64,000 nt of DNA from DATATV01 sp035551355 (GCA_035551355.1 DASZNF010000021.1:62001-126000), one strand, 5' to 3'; positions 32,988 to 42,478 are shown, counted from the first letter of the stretch. Notes: generated from the sequence alone by a model not told the origin. A program made the numbers and translations.

Positions 32988-33971
32988 CTAGACGATCGAT
33001 GTTCGTCCGGACGGTTCGTCGTCGACCGGGCTGAACAGGTCGGCGACGGCCGGACGGGTTTTGGTGATGCCCTGTTCCTGGGCGTAGCGGACGATCAGCT
33101 CGACCGCCCGCTCGTTGGCGTCGGTCAGCCCGTACCGCCACGGGTCGGGCCCCAGCATCTCGTCCTGGTCGTGCCAGACCTCCTGGACGAAGGCGAGGGG
33201 CAGGGTGCGCGGGTTGCGCAGCCGGTCCATGGCCAGCTTGCGGGCCGCGGTGAACGCCGCCATCAGGCTGGCCGGCACCCAGGGGTTGGCGTCGACGATC
33301 TCGCTCTTGATGGTGACCACGTGCATCACCGGGAACACCCCGGTGCTCTCGTAGTACTCCCGTTCCACCTCGGCGAAGTTCGGGAACAGCCGGGCCACCG
33401 CGGGGTCGTGGGCCACGAACGAGGGCGGGTGGTAGGCCGACACGGTGGCCGCCAGCGCCCCGGAGGTGAGCAGTTCGTCGATGCGGTGACGGGCCGCGCT
33501 GTCGGTCGGGGACAGCGGTTCGGGTTGGTCGTCGGGCAGTCGGCCGAAGCCGCCGAACACGTCCTGCCAGTCCACAGTGGATAGATCCAGGCCGTGGTAG
33601 TCCTGTAGGATACCCCGGATCCACACCGCGGCGGCCGGTTCGTAGCCGCCGATGCCCACCGGTTTGCCCGCCAGATCGGCCACATCGCTGACCCCGGAGT
33701 CGGTGTTGACGTAGATGGAGCCGTGCCGGAACCGCCGGTGCGGGAACACCGGGATCGCGGTCAGCGGCTCGCCCTGTTCCTTGGCCCGCAGGTACTGCAC
33801 GATGTTGAACTCGGCGATGTCACACTCCATGCGCCGGTCCAGCCGGAAGATGCGCTCCTTGTCCTCCGACAGTGCGTTCAGCGTGATTCCGTCCGGCACA
33901 ACGGTTCCATCCAGCAGCGGCCGGATGATCTCGTAGTCGCCGCACGCCAGGGACAGGTGTAGTGAACTCAT
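32988..33971 (-). CDS. Substrate-binding protein, NitT/TauT or 4,5-dihydroxyphthalate decarboxylase-like family
   Basis: A 327-aa protein with the two-lobed periplasmic-binding fold: LHLSLACGDYEIIRPLLDGTVVPDGITL, ECDIAEFNIVQYL, IPVFPHRRFRHGSIYV, DLAGKPVGIGGYEPAAAVWIRGIL. This combination marks the DdhdII group, which mixes importer binding proteins and dihydroxyphthalate decarboxylases. There is no signal peptide or lipobox, so a cytoplasmic enzyme role is possible. The ATPase and permease genes upstream are both broken, leaving this as the only intact gene of the locus. The start at 33971 is preferred to 34007. Confidence 0.8.
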   Translation of the reverse strand: MSSLHLSLACGDYEIIRPLLDGTVVPDGITLNALSEDKERIFRLDRRMECDIAEFNIVQYLRAKEQGEPLTAIPVFPHRRFRHGSIYVNTDSGVSDVADLAGKPVGIGGYEPAAAVWIRGILQDYHGLDLSTVDWQDVFGGFGRLPDDQPEPLSPTDSAARHRIDELLTSGALAATVSAYHPPSFVAHDPAVARLFPNFAEVEREYYESTGVFPVMHVVTIKSEIVDANPWVPASLMAAFTAARKLAMDRLRNPRTLPLAFVQEVWHDQDEMLGPDPWRYGLTDANERAVELIVRYAQEQGITKTRPAVADLFSPVDDEPSGRTSIV

Positions 33972-33997
33972 CGCGGAGCAGCTACCTTTCGACCAAT

Positions 33998-34779
33998 CAA
34001 CGGGCATCCTCGCCGTGGTGCTGACCCAGTCCGATGACCACCGCGGCGCGCAGTCGGGCGAACTCGTCCGTTGCCCTGGTGGCGATCTGGTCGCGCGGCC
34101 GTGACAGGTTCACCCGGCAGCACGTCCCGGATCGTGGTCGGCGTGCGGGTGAGCGCGGCGATCCGGCCGTCGAGGCGGATCGCCTGGTCGATGTCGAGCG
34201 TGACGAAGGCGACAGTCATGTCCCGCTCCTCCCACCGCCACAGCGCCAGATCCGCCAGCTCCACCCGGTCTGCGCGTCGACCGAGGCGAACGGTTCGTCC
34301 ATTAGCAACACTCGCGGATGGTAGGCAAGCGCGCGGGCGATTGCGACTCGTTGGCGCATATCGCCAGACAACTGCCAGGGGCGCGTGCGCAAATGCTTGC
34401 TCAGTCCGGCCGACTCCAGCGCTTCGGCCGTTCGTCGTAGCGCGTCTCGTTTGGTGATCGGCCGGTAACGCAGTGGCAGCCGGACGTTCTCCTCGATGCC
34501 CAGCCAGGGCAACAACACCCGGACGATCACACCGAGTGTGTCCGGTGGGCCACGCACCGCGTCGCCGATCACCCGGACGGTGCCCGAGCCGAAGGGCAGG
34601 AGTCCGGCCAGGCACCGCAACATCGTTGTCTTGCCGCAACCGGATGGCCTCACGATCGAGACCAGTCAGCCGTCGAACTCCCGCAGCGAGATGTCGTCCA
34701 GGACCAGTTCGCGGCCGTAGCTCCTGCGCGGCCGGTCCACATCCAGGATCGGCGAGCGCGGGCAGTCCACTTCGGTCAC
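33998..34779 (-). pseudogene. Broken ABC transporter ATPase (NitT/TauT, SsuB-like)
   Basis: From GTG 34779 the frame reads SYGRELVLDDISLREFDG and then an in-frame TGA before LVSIVRPSGCGKTT (Walker A; the first Gly of GPSGCGK is Arg). The signature QLSGDMRQRVAIARAL and Walker B VLLMDEPFASVD are intact. Near 34285 a frameshift leads to VELADLALWRWEERDMTVAFVTLDIDQAIRL (D-loop and switch His region, His changed to Leu). A third shift near 34090 leads to PRDQIATRATDEFARLR and the true stop at 33998. At least three lesions make it non-functional. Confidence 0.85.
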
Positions 34780-34853
34780 CCAGTCGCTGCTTCGATTGCG
34801 TCAGTGATGTATGTACTCACCGAATTTCTTGTCCAGTCACTGACCGGCGAGGG

Positions 34854-35147
34854 CTACCAGCGCGTGACCGCCGCCCGCACACTGCTCCAGCTGTGCGGCT
34901 GGGCGGTGGGTAGCAGGATGGGCCACCCGGCCGAGGCCGCGTTCGCCATGCCCAGGCGCTTCTGCCACCGCGCGGGGACGGCGTCGGTGATCACGTTGCC
35001 GGACAACCAGTCCATCCGGAACGACACAAAAGCCTCTTGCAGCGGCGGGAAATACGGCGATTGCGGACCCGCACAGCCCAGCCACCGCGCGGCCGGCGCC
35101 GCCGCGGTGACCATCAGCGGCAGCAGGATCGACCACATCCTCCTCAT
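34854..35147 (-). pseudogene. Truncated ABC transporter permease
   Basis: The minus frame starts MRRMWSILLPLMVTAAAPAARWLG and continues SPYFPPLQEAFVSFRMDWLSGNVITDAVPARW, the first membrane helix and periplasmic loop of NitT/TauT permeases. The remaining five helices are absent: after residue 60 it changes to PILLPTAQPHSWSSVRAAVTR, possibly a later fragment fused by deletion, then a stop. Just upstream, 35150-35205 carries another short biased tail ending at the TGA that overlaps this start. Together with the broken ATPase it is a decayed importer operon. Confidence 0.75.
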
Positions 35148-35228
35148 CGGACCGCGAAGTGGTCGCCGCGCACCACCGGCTGAGCCGCGCGGCGGAAGAT
35201 CATGACCGCGGGGGCCTGATTCCGTCGA

Positions 35229-36440
35229 TCACCGCTGGCGCGCGGAGCGATGCACCTCTTCCAGGGCGTCCAGCACCACGGTGCGCTGATGCCAGTCCAG
35301 CCAGGCGCCGGTCTGCGCCGCCATCCGCGCCAAAACGTCGCTCAGCGACGGATCGGGCGACTCGACGCGCTCGGCGTGGTGAGTGGTGACCACCCCTGCG
35401 ACCCGATCGGCCGGGCCGAGCAACGGAAGGCTGCGCAGCATGCGGATGCCACCGGCCAGCAGCATCGCCCGCACCAGGGAACCGTCGAACGCCGGGTCGT
35501 CGGTCACGTCCACGGCGACCCGCTCGCGCCGGTGCAGGGCCTGCGCGGGCGCGGTCCCGGCGTAGTCGGCGGTGTCGACCAGCTCCACCAGTTCCTGGCT
35601 CAGCCCGCGGTGGCGCTCCAGCCGCAGCTGACCGTCCCGCACGTCGGGCACCTGCAGATCGGCCAGGCCGGTGCCACTGCGCCTGGCCATCTCAGCCACC
35701 ACCGCGTCCAGCACCGCACTGCGATTGCCGGCGCGCGCCACCTCGTCGGGAACGAACGGCAGCTCGGGCGCCGGTAGGTGGCGTCGCCCGGGAAACCAGG
35801 ACTCGCCGCTGGGCCGGCGGGGCGCGGGCGCGGCCAGCACGGCCGCGGCGACTCGGTTCAGGCGCAGGTTGTACCGCTGCGAACTGGTCCGCAGCACGTC
35901 GAAGGCCGCGGTGTCATCGCCGATCGAGTAGCGCTCCTGCAACACGCCGATGGCCCGGGCCACGGTCGGCAGGGTGCGCAGCTGGCGGCGCAGCCGGAAC
36001 GTCTCGCCCCGGTGCAGCGGCAACCGCCGCACCCCGTCGTCCACCCGATCCGGGTTCGGCCCGGTGGGCGCGCCGGCCTCGATGGCCCGCAACGCGTCGG
36101 CCACGCTGTCGTAGACGTCCAGCACGTCCCCGGCGTGGGCCAACCAGAGATTGCGCCGCACCGCATCCGTGCCGGCCACGACCAGCAGCCGACCGCCCAA
36201 CCGGGCCAGCCGCTCGGCGTGCGCGATCAGCAACCCGATGGCGGCGCCCGAGAACACGTCGACCTCGCTCACATCGAGCACCAGCCGTCCGGCTGATTCC
36301 CGCAGCACCGCGTCCAGCTTCTGGCACCCGGTCAGATCAATCTCGCCGGTCAACCGCAGCAGGGCACAGCCATTGGACCGCCGGTCGCCGCCGGCGGCGG
36401 GTGTCGCGGAGGAAGACGAAACGTCAACGGCGTCAGACAC
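35229..36440 (-). CDS. STAS - ANTAR/helical - GAF regulatory protein
   Basis: A 403-aa cytoplasmic protein. Residues 25-125 form a STAS domain (GEIDLTGCQKLDAVLRESAGRLVLDVSEVDVFSGAAIGLLI), where DVFSG takes the place of the anti-sigma-antagonist DSSG. Residues 160-215 look like an ANTAR helical bundle (ARAIGVLQERYSIGDDTAAFDVLRTSSQRYNLRLNRVAAAVL). Residues 250-400 form a GAF-like sensor (ADLQVPDVRDGQLRLERHRGLSQELVELV, VAGVVTTHH). ANTAR domains bind nascent RNA to prevent termination, so it may link stress signalling to antitermination. GGAGG precedes GTG 36440; an upstream ATG at 36458 is possible. Confidence 0.78.
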   Translation of the reverse strand: MSDAVDVSSSSATPAAGGDRRSNGCALLRLTGEIDLTGCQKLDAVLRESAGRLVLDVSEVDVFSGAAIGLLIAHAERLARLGGRLLVVAGTDAVRRNLWLAHAGDVLDVYDSVADALRAIEAGAPTGPNPDRVDDGVRRLPLHRGETFRLRRQLRTLPTVARAIGVLQERYSIGDDTAAFDVLRTSSQRYNLRLNRVAAAVLAAPAPRRPSGESWFPGRRHLPAPELPFVPDEVARAGNRSAVLDAVVAEMARRSGTGLADLQVPDVRDGQLRLERHRGLSQELVELVDTADYAGTAPAQALHRRERVAVDVTDDPAFDGSLVRAMLLAGGIRMLRSLPLLGPADRVAGVVTTHHAERVESPDPSLSDVLARMAAQTGAWLDWHQRTVVLDALEEVHRSARQR

Positions 36441-36748
36441 GATTCTGCCTCCCCACATCACTGGATCCCCGGCCCGGACGGGTCGTCCTGTCGAGCTCAC
36501 CCGGCCTGAGCCCAGGAGCGGACATCAACACGTCCGTCACGTACCCCCGGCGACGCCCGCATACACACACCATCCGCGAATCGGGTTTGTGCTGACCAGG
36601 TGCCGGGTAACGACACGCCGAGGTCCTGACCGAACAGACCGTCATCGCCGCCGGCTCCGTCAATCACCCGCCCGGGTGGGTCCGGGCCGGGCGGGTATCT
36701 GGTCCGGACCTGACGGTTTTCGCGAGTGCGGCCGGTGCCGGGCCGACT
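36441..36748. other. Non-coding interval
   Basis: I see no supported gene here. The sequence holds the promoter side of the STAS-GAF gene; short frames on both strands lack codon bias and starts. Confidence 0.5.
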
Positions 36749-36785
36749 CGGATCGGCCCGCCGGCAATGCGGGCGGGCCGATCCG
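36749..36785 (-). terminator. Hairpin after the SDR gene
   Basis: Perfect 14-bp arms CGGATCGGCCCGCC and GGCGGGCCGATCCG with a nine-base loop lie 19 bp past the SDR stop on the minus strand. Confidence 0.8.
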
Positions 36786-36803
36786 GGCGCGTGGCTGGTG
36801 GTT

Positions 36804-37643
36804 TCAGAGGATCGGTTTTCCCCCGGTCACCGCGATCCGGGCGCCGGAGGTGTAGCTGGACTCGTCGGAGGCCAGGTGGACGTAGGCCGGGGCGACCTCG
36901 GCCGGTTGTCCCGGGCGGCCCAGCGGCACCTGGCCGCCGAACTGCGCCACCTTGTCGGGCGGCATGGTGGACGGGATCAGCGGGGTCCAGATCGGGCCGG
37001 GGGCGACGCTGTTGGCGCGGATGCCCCGGTCTCCGACCAGCTGGGCCAACCCGGCCATGAAGTTCGCGACCCCGGCCTTGGTCACGTCGTAGGGCAACAG
37101 GGTCGGGGTGGGCATGTCCGAGTTCACCGAGGTGGTGCCGATGATCGACGCGCCCGCGGACATGTGCGGCAGCGCGGCCTTGCACAGGTGGAACATCGCG
37201 CTGAGGTTGGTGGCCATGGTGTGGTCCCAGTCCTCGTCCGGCACGTCCTCCAGCCTGTCGTAGGTCATCTGGAAGGCCGCGTTGCTGACCAGCACGTCGA
37301 TCCGGCCGAACTCCTCGACCGCGCGGGCGATCACGGCCCGGCACTGCCCGGGTTCGACCAGGTCACCGGCCATCAGCACGGCCTTGCGGCCGGCCTCGGT
37401 GACCCAGTTCGCCGTGTCCTGCGCGTCATCGTGCTCGTCGAGATAGGAGATCAGCACATCGGCGCCCTCCCGGGCGAAGGCGATCGCGACCGCCTTGCCG
37501 ATACCACTGTCCCCGCCGGTGATCACCGCGACCTTGCCGGTCAGCCGTCCGGAGCCGCGATAGCTTTGCTCGCCGTGGTCGGGCTTCGGCGTCATCTCCC
37601 CGGTGACGCCCGGTGGGCGCTGCTGCTGCTCAGGTTGCGACAT
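36804..37643 (-). CDS. Short-chain dehydrogenase, general-stress YghA/YdaD-like
   Basis: A 279-aa classical SDR with an N-terminal tail rich in Gln/Pro. NADP site VAVITGGDSGIGKAVAIAFAREGADV (residues 38-63), NAAF at the NNAG position (SNAAF), catalytic YxxxK as YDVTK, and C-terminal PGPIWTPLIPSTMP. This subgroup (YghA, YdaD, YhxC) is linked to ethanol, heat and osmotic stress. ATG start. Its start is 19 bp after the stop of the VOC gene, so the two are probably co-transcribed with that gene first. Confidence 0.88.
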   Translation of the reverse strand: MSQPEQQQRPPGVTGEMTPKPDHGEQSYRGSGRLTGKVAVITGGDSGIGKAVAIAFAREGADVLISYLDEHDDAQDTANWVTEAGRKAVLMAGDLVEPGQCRAVIARAVEEFGRIDVLVSNAAFQMTYDRLEDVPDEDWDHTMATNLSAMFHLCKAALPHMSAGASIIGTTSVNSDMPTPTLLPYDVTKAGVANFMAGLAQLVGDRGIRANSVAPGPIWTPLIPSTMPPDKVAQFGGQVPLGRPGQPAEVAPAYVHLASDESSYTSGARIAVTGGKPIL

Positions 37644-37662
37644 GTCGTCCTTCCGAGTGTGG

Positions 37663-38031
37663 TCAGTTCAGCCAGACGAGGCAGAACGGGTGGCCCGCCG
37701 GGTCGGCGAACACCCGGAACCCGCCCTCGGCGTTCTCGGCCTGGCCGTCCAGCCGGGTGGCGCCGATCGCCAGCGCGGCGCGCTCGGCCGCATCCGGGTC
37801 ATCGACCTGGATGTCCAGGTGGAGTTGCTGGGAACCGGCCGGATCGGGGAACCGGGGCGGCCGGTACTCCGGCGCGCGCTGGAAACTCAGCCGCCGGCCG
37901 CGGTCGTCCTGGACGGTCACCCAGTTCGGCTTGTCCTGCACCACCGACCCGCCGATCAGTTCGGCGTAGAACCGCGCCAGTTCCGCAGGCTCCGGGCAGT
38001 CCAGCACGGTGGCGCGCAGTTGTCCGATCAT
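37663..38031 (-). CDS. VOC family protein (glyoxalase/bleomycin resistance fold)
   Basis: A 122-aa protein with two beta-alpha-beta-beta-beta modules: LRATVLDCPEPAELARFYAELIGG ... NWVTVQDDRGRRLSFQRAPEY and QLHLDIQVDDPDAAERAALAIGATRL ... FRVFADPAGHPFCLVWL. His at LHLDI and the C-terminal FADPAGHPFCL strand are typical metal-site or near-site residues. Function is not predictable at this level; the group includes glyoxalases and antibiotic-binding proteins. I start at the ATG at 38031; TTG or GTG codons up to 38064 are alternatives. It is the first gene of a pair with the SDR. Confidence 0.82.
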   Translation of the reverse strand: MIGQLRATVLDCPEPAELARFYAELIGGSVVQDKPNWVTVQDDRGRRLSFQRAPEYRPPRFPDPAGSQQLHLDIQVDDPDAAERAALAIGATRLDGQAENAEGGFRVFADPAGHPFCLVWLN

Positions 38032-38182
38032 GTCGGGAGTAATGCCCGGTGACACCGAGGCCAAACACCGAGAACTCCGATTTCGGGAATTCCGCGCGTT
38101 GATTCATTGCACTGGGCAATGTTTGGTCCGCCGCGCACCGGGTAGCAGAAACACGGAAGAACGTGTCGGACAGGGAGGGCAC

Positions 38183-41100
38183 ATGACCACCACCCAGCGG
38201 TCAACCGGGACGTCGCATATGGACGATCTCCACCGCGCACTGGCCGACCGCGTGGACGGCGAGGTGCGGTTCGACGCCGGTACCCGCGGCGCCTACTCCA
38301 CCGACGCGTCCAACTTCCGGCAGGTGCCGATCGGCGTGGTCGTCCCGCACACGGTGGAGGCCGGGGCGGAGGCGATCGCGGTGTGCCGGGAGCACGGCGC
38401 GCCGGTCGTGTCCCGCGGCGGCGGGACCAGCCTGGCCGGTCAGTGCACCAACACCGCGGTCATGATCGACTGGGCCAAGTACTGCAACCGGCTGATCTCG
38501 GTGGACCCGGAGCGGCGGACCTGCGTGGTCGAGCCGGGCATCGTGCTGGATGTGCTGAACAGGCAGCTGGAGCAGCGACACGGCCTGCGTTACGGCCCCG
38601 AACCGGCCACCCACCCCAACTGCACGCTCGGCGGGATGATCGGCAACAACTCCTGCGGCGCGACCGCGCAGCGCACCGGCAAGGTGGTGGACAACATCGC
38701 CCGGCTGGAGATATTGCTGCACAACGGAACCCGGTTCTGGTGCGGCGAGACCAGCGACGAGGAGTACGTCAATATCGAGCGCCACGGCAACGGGAAAGCC
38801 ACCGTCTACCGGCAGCTGCGCGCGCTGCGCGACGAGTACACCGACGAGATTCGGGCCCGCTATCCCGACATTCCGCGCCGGGTGTCCGGATACAACCTGG
38901 ATTCCCTGCTGCCGGAACACAATTTCGACGTCGCGGGCCTGCTTGTCGGCAGTGAATCCACGTTGGTCACGGTGTTGCACGCCGAGCTGGAGCTCGTTCC
39001 GGTGGTCAAGGCCAATTCGCTGGTGGTGCTGGGTTTCGAGTCGATCATGACGGCGGCGGACGCGGTGCCCGCCGTGCTGCCGCACGAGCCGATCGCCCTG
39101 GAGGGCCTGGACCACCGGCTCATCCGCGATCAGCGGATCAAGCGGCTCAACGCCGACGCCCTGGCCCAGCTGCCCCGAGGCAGGGGCTACCTGATGGTCC
39201 AGTTCGGCGGCGAGACCCAGCGGGAGGCGGACGAGCGGGCCCAGAAAATGCTCGACGCGCTGCACGAGTCCGAACACGACGCGGAGGTCGCCTTCCTGGA
39301 CGACCCGAGCCACGAGCACGAGCTGTGGCAGGCCCGGGAGGCCGGGCTGGGCGCCACCGCGCACGTGCCGGGCGAACCGGACACCTGGGAGGGCTGGGAG
39401 GATTCCGCGGTGCCGCCCGACCGGCTCGGCGACTACCTGCGCGAACTGGAGAAGCTGTACGAGGAGTTCGGCTACGCCGACGAGGCGGCGCCGTCGCTCT
39501 ACGGGCACTTCGGCCAGGGCTGCGTGCACACCCGCATTCCCTTCCGCCTCACCGATTCCGGCGGCGTGGCCGACTACCGCCGGTTCCTGCGGCGCGCGGC
39601 CGATCTGGTGGTGTCCTTCGGCGGTTCGCTGTCCGGCGAGCACGGCGACGGCCAGTCCCGCGGCGAGTTGTTGCCGCGCATGTTCGGCGACACCATCATG
39701 CGTGCGTTCGGCCGGCTCAAGGCGATCTTCGATCCGGACGATCTGATGAACCCGGGCAAGGTGGTGAAACCGGCCCGCGCGGACGAACACCTGCGGCTGG
39801 GCGGTTCCTGGGCGCCGCGGATCGACGAACGGGATCTGCACTTCGCTTACCCGGAGGACAAGGGCTCGTTCGTACTGGCCGCCAACCGGTGCGTCGGCGT
39901 GGGCCGGTGCCGTCAGCACAGCCACGACGGCAACGCCGTGATGTGCCCGTCCTACCAGGCCACCATGGAGGAGGAACACTCCACCCGCGGCCGGGCGCGG
40001 CTGTTGTTCGAGATGCTGGGCGGCCATCCCGATTCGCCGGTCAAGGATGGCTGGCGCTCCACCGAGGTCCGCGACGCGCTGGATTTGTGCCTGTCCTGCA
40101 AGGGATGCAAGTCCGACTGCCCGGTGGACGTGGACATGGCCACCTACAAGGCCGAGTTCCTGTCCCACCACTACGCCGGCCGGGTACGGCCTCGGTCGCA
40201 CTACGCGCTGGGCTGGCTGCCGATGGTGGCCGCGGCGGTGGCCCGCACCCGGCTGGCGCCGGTGCTCAACGCGTTGTCCAGCGCGGCCCCGGTGCGTTGG
40301 CTGGCGACCAGGGCCGCCGGGCTGGAGGACCGGGAAGTCCCATTGTTCGCCGGGGAAACGTTGCAGCGGTGGTGGATCCGGCGCGGTGGCGGCAAACCCG
40401 GCAGGCTCGGCACCGTCCTGCTGTGGCCGGACACCTTCACCAACCACTTCCACCCGCACATCGGCCGGGCCGCGGTGTCCGTGCTGGAGGACGCGGGCTG
40501 GGCCGTGGAGATTCCCACCGAACCGATCTGCTGCGGACTGACCTGGATCTCCACCGGGCAACTGGACACCGCGAAGCGGATCTTGCGCCGGACCGTGGAG
40601 CAGGTGGCCGACCACGTCCGGGCCGGGGGTCTGGTGCTGGGCCTGGAACCCAGCTGCACCGCGGTGTTCCGGTCCGACGCGCCGGACCTGTTCCCCGACG
40701 ACGCGGACGTGACCCGGTTGCGCGACCACACCGTCACCCTGGCCGAGTTGCTCGACCGACACACTCCGAACTGGCAACCGCCGTCGCTGCAGGGCGTGCG
40801 CGCCCTGGCCCAGGTGCACTGCCACCACCACGCGGTGCTCGACGACTTCTCCGCCGACCAGGACCTGCTGGCCAAGGCGGGCGCCGAGGTGGACCGGCTG
40901 GCTTCGGGATGTTGCGGTCTGGCCGGGAACTTCGGGTTCGAAAAAGGGCATCGCGAGGTCAGCGAGGCGTGCGCGGAGCAGGCGCTGCTGCCCGCGCTGC
41001 GGTCGGCCGACCCGGATGCCGTCGTGCTGGCGGACGGTTTCTCCTGTCGCACCCAGATCCACGAACTGGACAGCGGCGGCCGGGAGGCCATCCACCTGGC

Positions 41101-41281
41101 CGAACTGCTCGACCGGGCACGCCAGGAAGTCCCCCGGACGGTGCCCGGCGATCTGCGTCCGGGCGACCGGACCGCGGACCCCGGCGCCAGGGTGCGCGCC
41201 CTGGCGCTGGGCGGTGCGGCGCTCGGTGCGGCCGGCACGGTCGGTGCGCTGGTGGGACTGGCCCGCCGGAACGGCCGGTAG
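38183..41281 (+). CDS. Fused FAD-linked oxidase and Fe-S reductase (GlcD-GlcF / D-lactate dehydrogenase type)
   Basis: A 1032-aa fusion. Residues 40-200 are a PCMH-type FAD domain (VVSRGGGTSLAGQCTNTAVMIDW, GGMIGNNSCGATAQRTGKVVDN); 290-570 the FAD-oxidase C domain (GHFGQGCVHTRIPF, SGEHGDGQSRGELLPRMFG); 600-720 ferredoxin-type cysteine clusters (CVGVGRCRQ, CLSCKGCKSDCPVD); 750-1000 two CCG domains (CCGLTWISTGQ, CCGLAGNFGFEKGHR). It oxidises a 2-hydroxy acid, passing electrons through Fe-S to the membrane. The tail (ALALGGAALGAAGTVGALVGLARR) is a membrane-like helix that may anchor it. GGGAGGG precedes ATG. Confidence 0.9.
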   Translation: MTTTQRSTGTSHMDDLHRALADRVDGEVRFDAGTRGAYSTDASNFRQVPIGVVVPHTVEAGAEAIAVCREHGAPVVSRGGGTSLAGQCTNTAVMIDWAKYCNRLISVDPERRTCVVEPGIVLDVLNRQLEQRHGLRYGPEPATHPNCTLGGMIGNNSCGATAQRTGKVVDNIARLEILLHNGTRFWCGETSDEEYVNIERHGNGKATVYRQLRALRDEYTDEIRARYPDIPRRVSGYNLDSLLPEHNFDVAGLLVGSESTLVTVLHAELELVPVVKANSLVVLGFESIMTAADAVPAVLPHEPIALEGLDHRLIRDQRIKRLNADALAQLPRGRGYLMVQFGGETQREADERAQKMLDALHESEHDAEVAFLDDPSHEHELWQAREAGLGATAHVPGEPDTWEGWEDSAVPPDRLGDYLRELEKLYEEFGYADEAAPSLYGHFGQGCVHTRIPFRLTDSGGVADYRRFLRRAADLVVSFGGSLSGEHGDGQSRGELLPRMFGDTIMRAFGRLKAIFDPDDLMNPGKVVKPARADEHLRLGGSWAPRIDERDLHFAYPEDKGSFVLAANRCVGVGRCRQHSHDGNAVMCPSYQATMEEEHSTRGRARLLFEMLGGHPDSPVKDGWRSTEVRDALDLCLSCKGCKSDCPVDVDMATYKAEFLSHHYAGRVRPRSHYALGWLPMVAAAVARTRLAPVLNALSSAAPVRWLATRAAGLEDREVPLFAGETLQRWWIRRGGGKPGRLGTVLLWPDTFTNHFHPHIGRAAVSVLEDAGWAVEIPTEPICCGLTWISTGQLDTAKRILRRTVEQVADHVRAGGLVLGLEPSCTAVFRSDAPDLFPDDADVTRLRDHTVTLAELLDRHTPNWQPPSLQGVRALAQVHCHHHAVLDDFSADQDLLAKAGAEVDRLASGCCGLAGNFGFEKGHREVSEACAEQALLPALRSADPDAVVLADGFSCRTQIHELDSGGREAIHLAELLDRARQEVPRTVPGDLRPGDRTADPGARVRALALGGAALGAAGTVGALVGLARRNGR

Positions 41282-41289
41282 CCCAACGG

Positions 41290-41325
41290 TCAGCGGCGTG
41301 GGGTTCCGCTCCCCCGCGCCGCTGA
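41290..41325. terminator. Bidirectional hairpin between convergent genes
   Basis: Arms TCAGCGGCG and CGCCGCTGA with an inner GGGG/CCCC stem lie between the oxidase fusion stop and the malic enzyme stop. Confidence 0.75.
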
Positions 41326-41353
41326 TATCGTTGTGCGCCAACAACTCCGGCGG

Positions 41354-42478
41354 TCAGGAGCCCTTCGCGGCGCGGACCACGGCCTCGGCGACCGCGTCGT
41401 GCAGGCCCTCGTCGAACACGCCGGGTACGATGTGGTCCGGTCCGAGGTCGTCGGCGGACACCACGTCGGCCAGGGCCTCGGCCGCCGCCCGCTGCGCGTC
41501 CAGGCTCAGGGTGCCGGAGCCGGAATCGACCAGACCGCGCAGCACACCGGGGAACGCCAGCACATTGTTGATCTGGTTGGGCCGGTCGCTGCGCCCGCTG
41601 GCCACCACCGCCGCATGCTCGGCCGCCTGGTCCAGATCGACCTCGGGGTCCGGGTTGGCCAGTGCGAACACGATCGCGTCCGCGCTCATCCCGGCCAGGT
41701 CGTCGCCGTCGAGCAGACCACCCACGCTGACCCCGAGAAACACCCCGGCGTCGGCCAGCGCGTCGGGAAGCGATTCGTCGACCCGGCGGGGGTTGGTGTT
41801 GTCCGCCAACCATTTCTTCTCGCCGGACAGGTCGTCGCGGCCGGGGTGCAACGCACCCTTGCTGTCGCACACCACGACGTCGTCCACACCGACATGCCGC
41901 AGCAGCCGGGCGATCGCGCTGCCCGCCGCCCCGGCGCCCGCGATGACCACCCGCTCCCGGGTCAACTCGTGCCCGGTGACCCGGAAGGCGTTGCGCAGCC
42001 CGGCCAGCACGACGATCGCGGTGCCGTGCTGATCGTCGTGGAACACCGGGATGTCCAGCCGCTCGCCGAGCTTGCGGTCCACGTCGAAGCACCGCGGGGC
42101 GGCGATGTCCTCCAGGTTGATCGCGGCGAACCCGGTGCTGGCCGCCGCGATGGCGTCCACGAGTCCGTCGACGTCCCGCGAGTTCACGCACAGCGGCCAC
42201 GCGTTCAGCCCGGCGAACCGGTGGAACAGCGCGGCTTTTCCCTCCAGTACCGGCAACGCGGCCAGGGCCCCGACATCGCCGAGCCCGAGCACGGCGGACC
42301 CGTCGCTGACCACCGCGACCGCGTCCCGGCGGGTGGTCAGCTCCCGGGCCTTGGCCGGATCGTCGGCGATGGCCCGGACCGCGTCGGCGACCCCGGGCGT
42401 GTAGACCTTCGCCAAGTCCTCGGCGCTGTCGATGGACGCGGTCCCGGTGGCCTGGATACGGCTTCCGATCTCTGTCAT
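41354..42478 (-). CDS. NAD(P)-dependent malic enzyme
   Basis: A 374-aa short-form malic enzyme. DLAKVYTPGVADAVRAI, the SDGSAVLGLGDVGALAALPVLEGKAALFHRFAG segment, metal-site LEDIAAPRCFDVDRKL and FHDDQHGTAIVVLAGLRNAFRV are diagnostic. The Rossmann motif is VVIAGAGAAGSAIARLL. It oxidatively decarboxylates malate to pyruvate. Without the C-terminal phosphotransacetylase domain it is the type common in actinomycetes. It lies 53 bp downstream of the DUF3618 gene on the same strand. Confidence 0.92.
   Translation of the reverse strand: MTEIGSRIQATGTASIDSAEDLAKVYTPGVADAVRAIADDPAKARELTTRRDAVAVVSDGSAVLGLGDVGALAALPVLEGKAALFHRFAGLNAWPLCVNSRDVDGLVDAIAAASTGFAAINLEDIAAPRCFDVDRKLGERLDIPVFHDDQHGTAIVVLAGLRNAFRVTGHELTRERVVIAGAGAAGSAIARLLRHVGVDDVVVCDSKGALHPGRDDLSGEKKWLADNTNPRRVDESLPDALADAGVFLGVSVGGLLDGDDLAGMSADAIVFALANPDPEVDLDQAAEHAAVVASGRSDRPNQINNVLAFPGVLRGLVDSGSGTLSLDAQRAAAEALADVVSADDLGPDHIVPGVFDEGLHDAVAEAVVRAAKGS

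Noticed and set aside
38201..41344. A 1047-codon minus-strand open frame
   Set aside because: It is antisense to the FAD/Fe-S oxidase fusion, whose motifs are unmistakable; the antisense translation is low complexity (Val, Gly, His, Gln, Arg).
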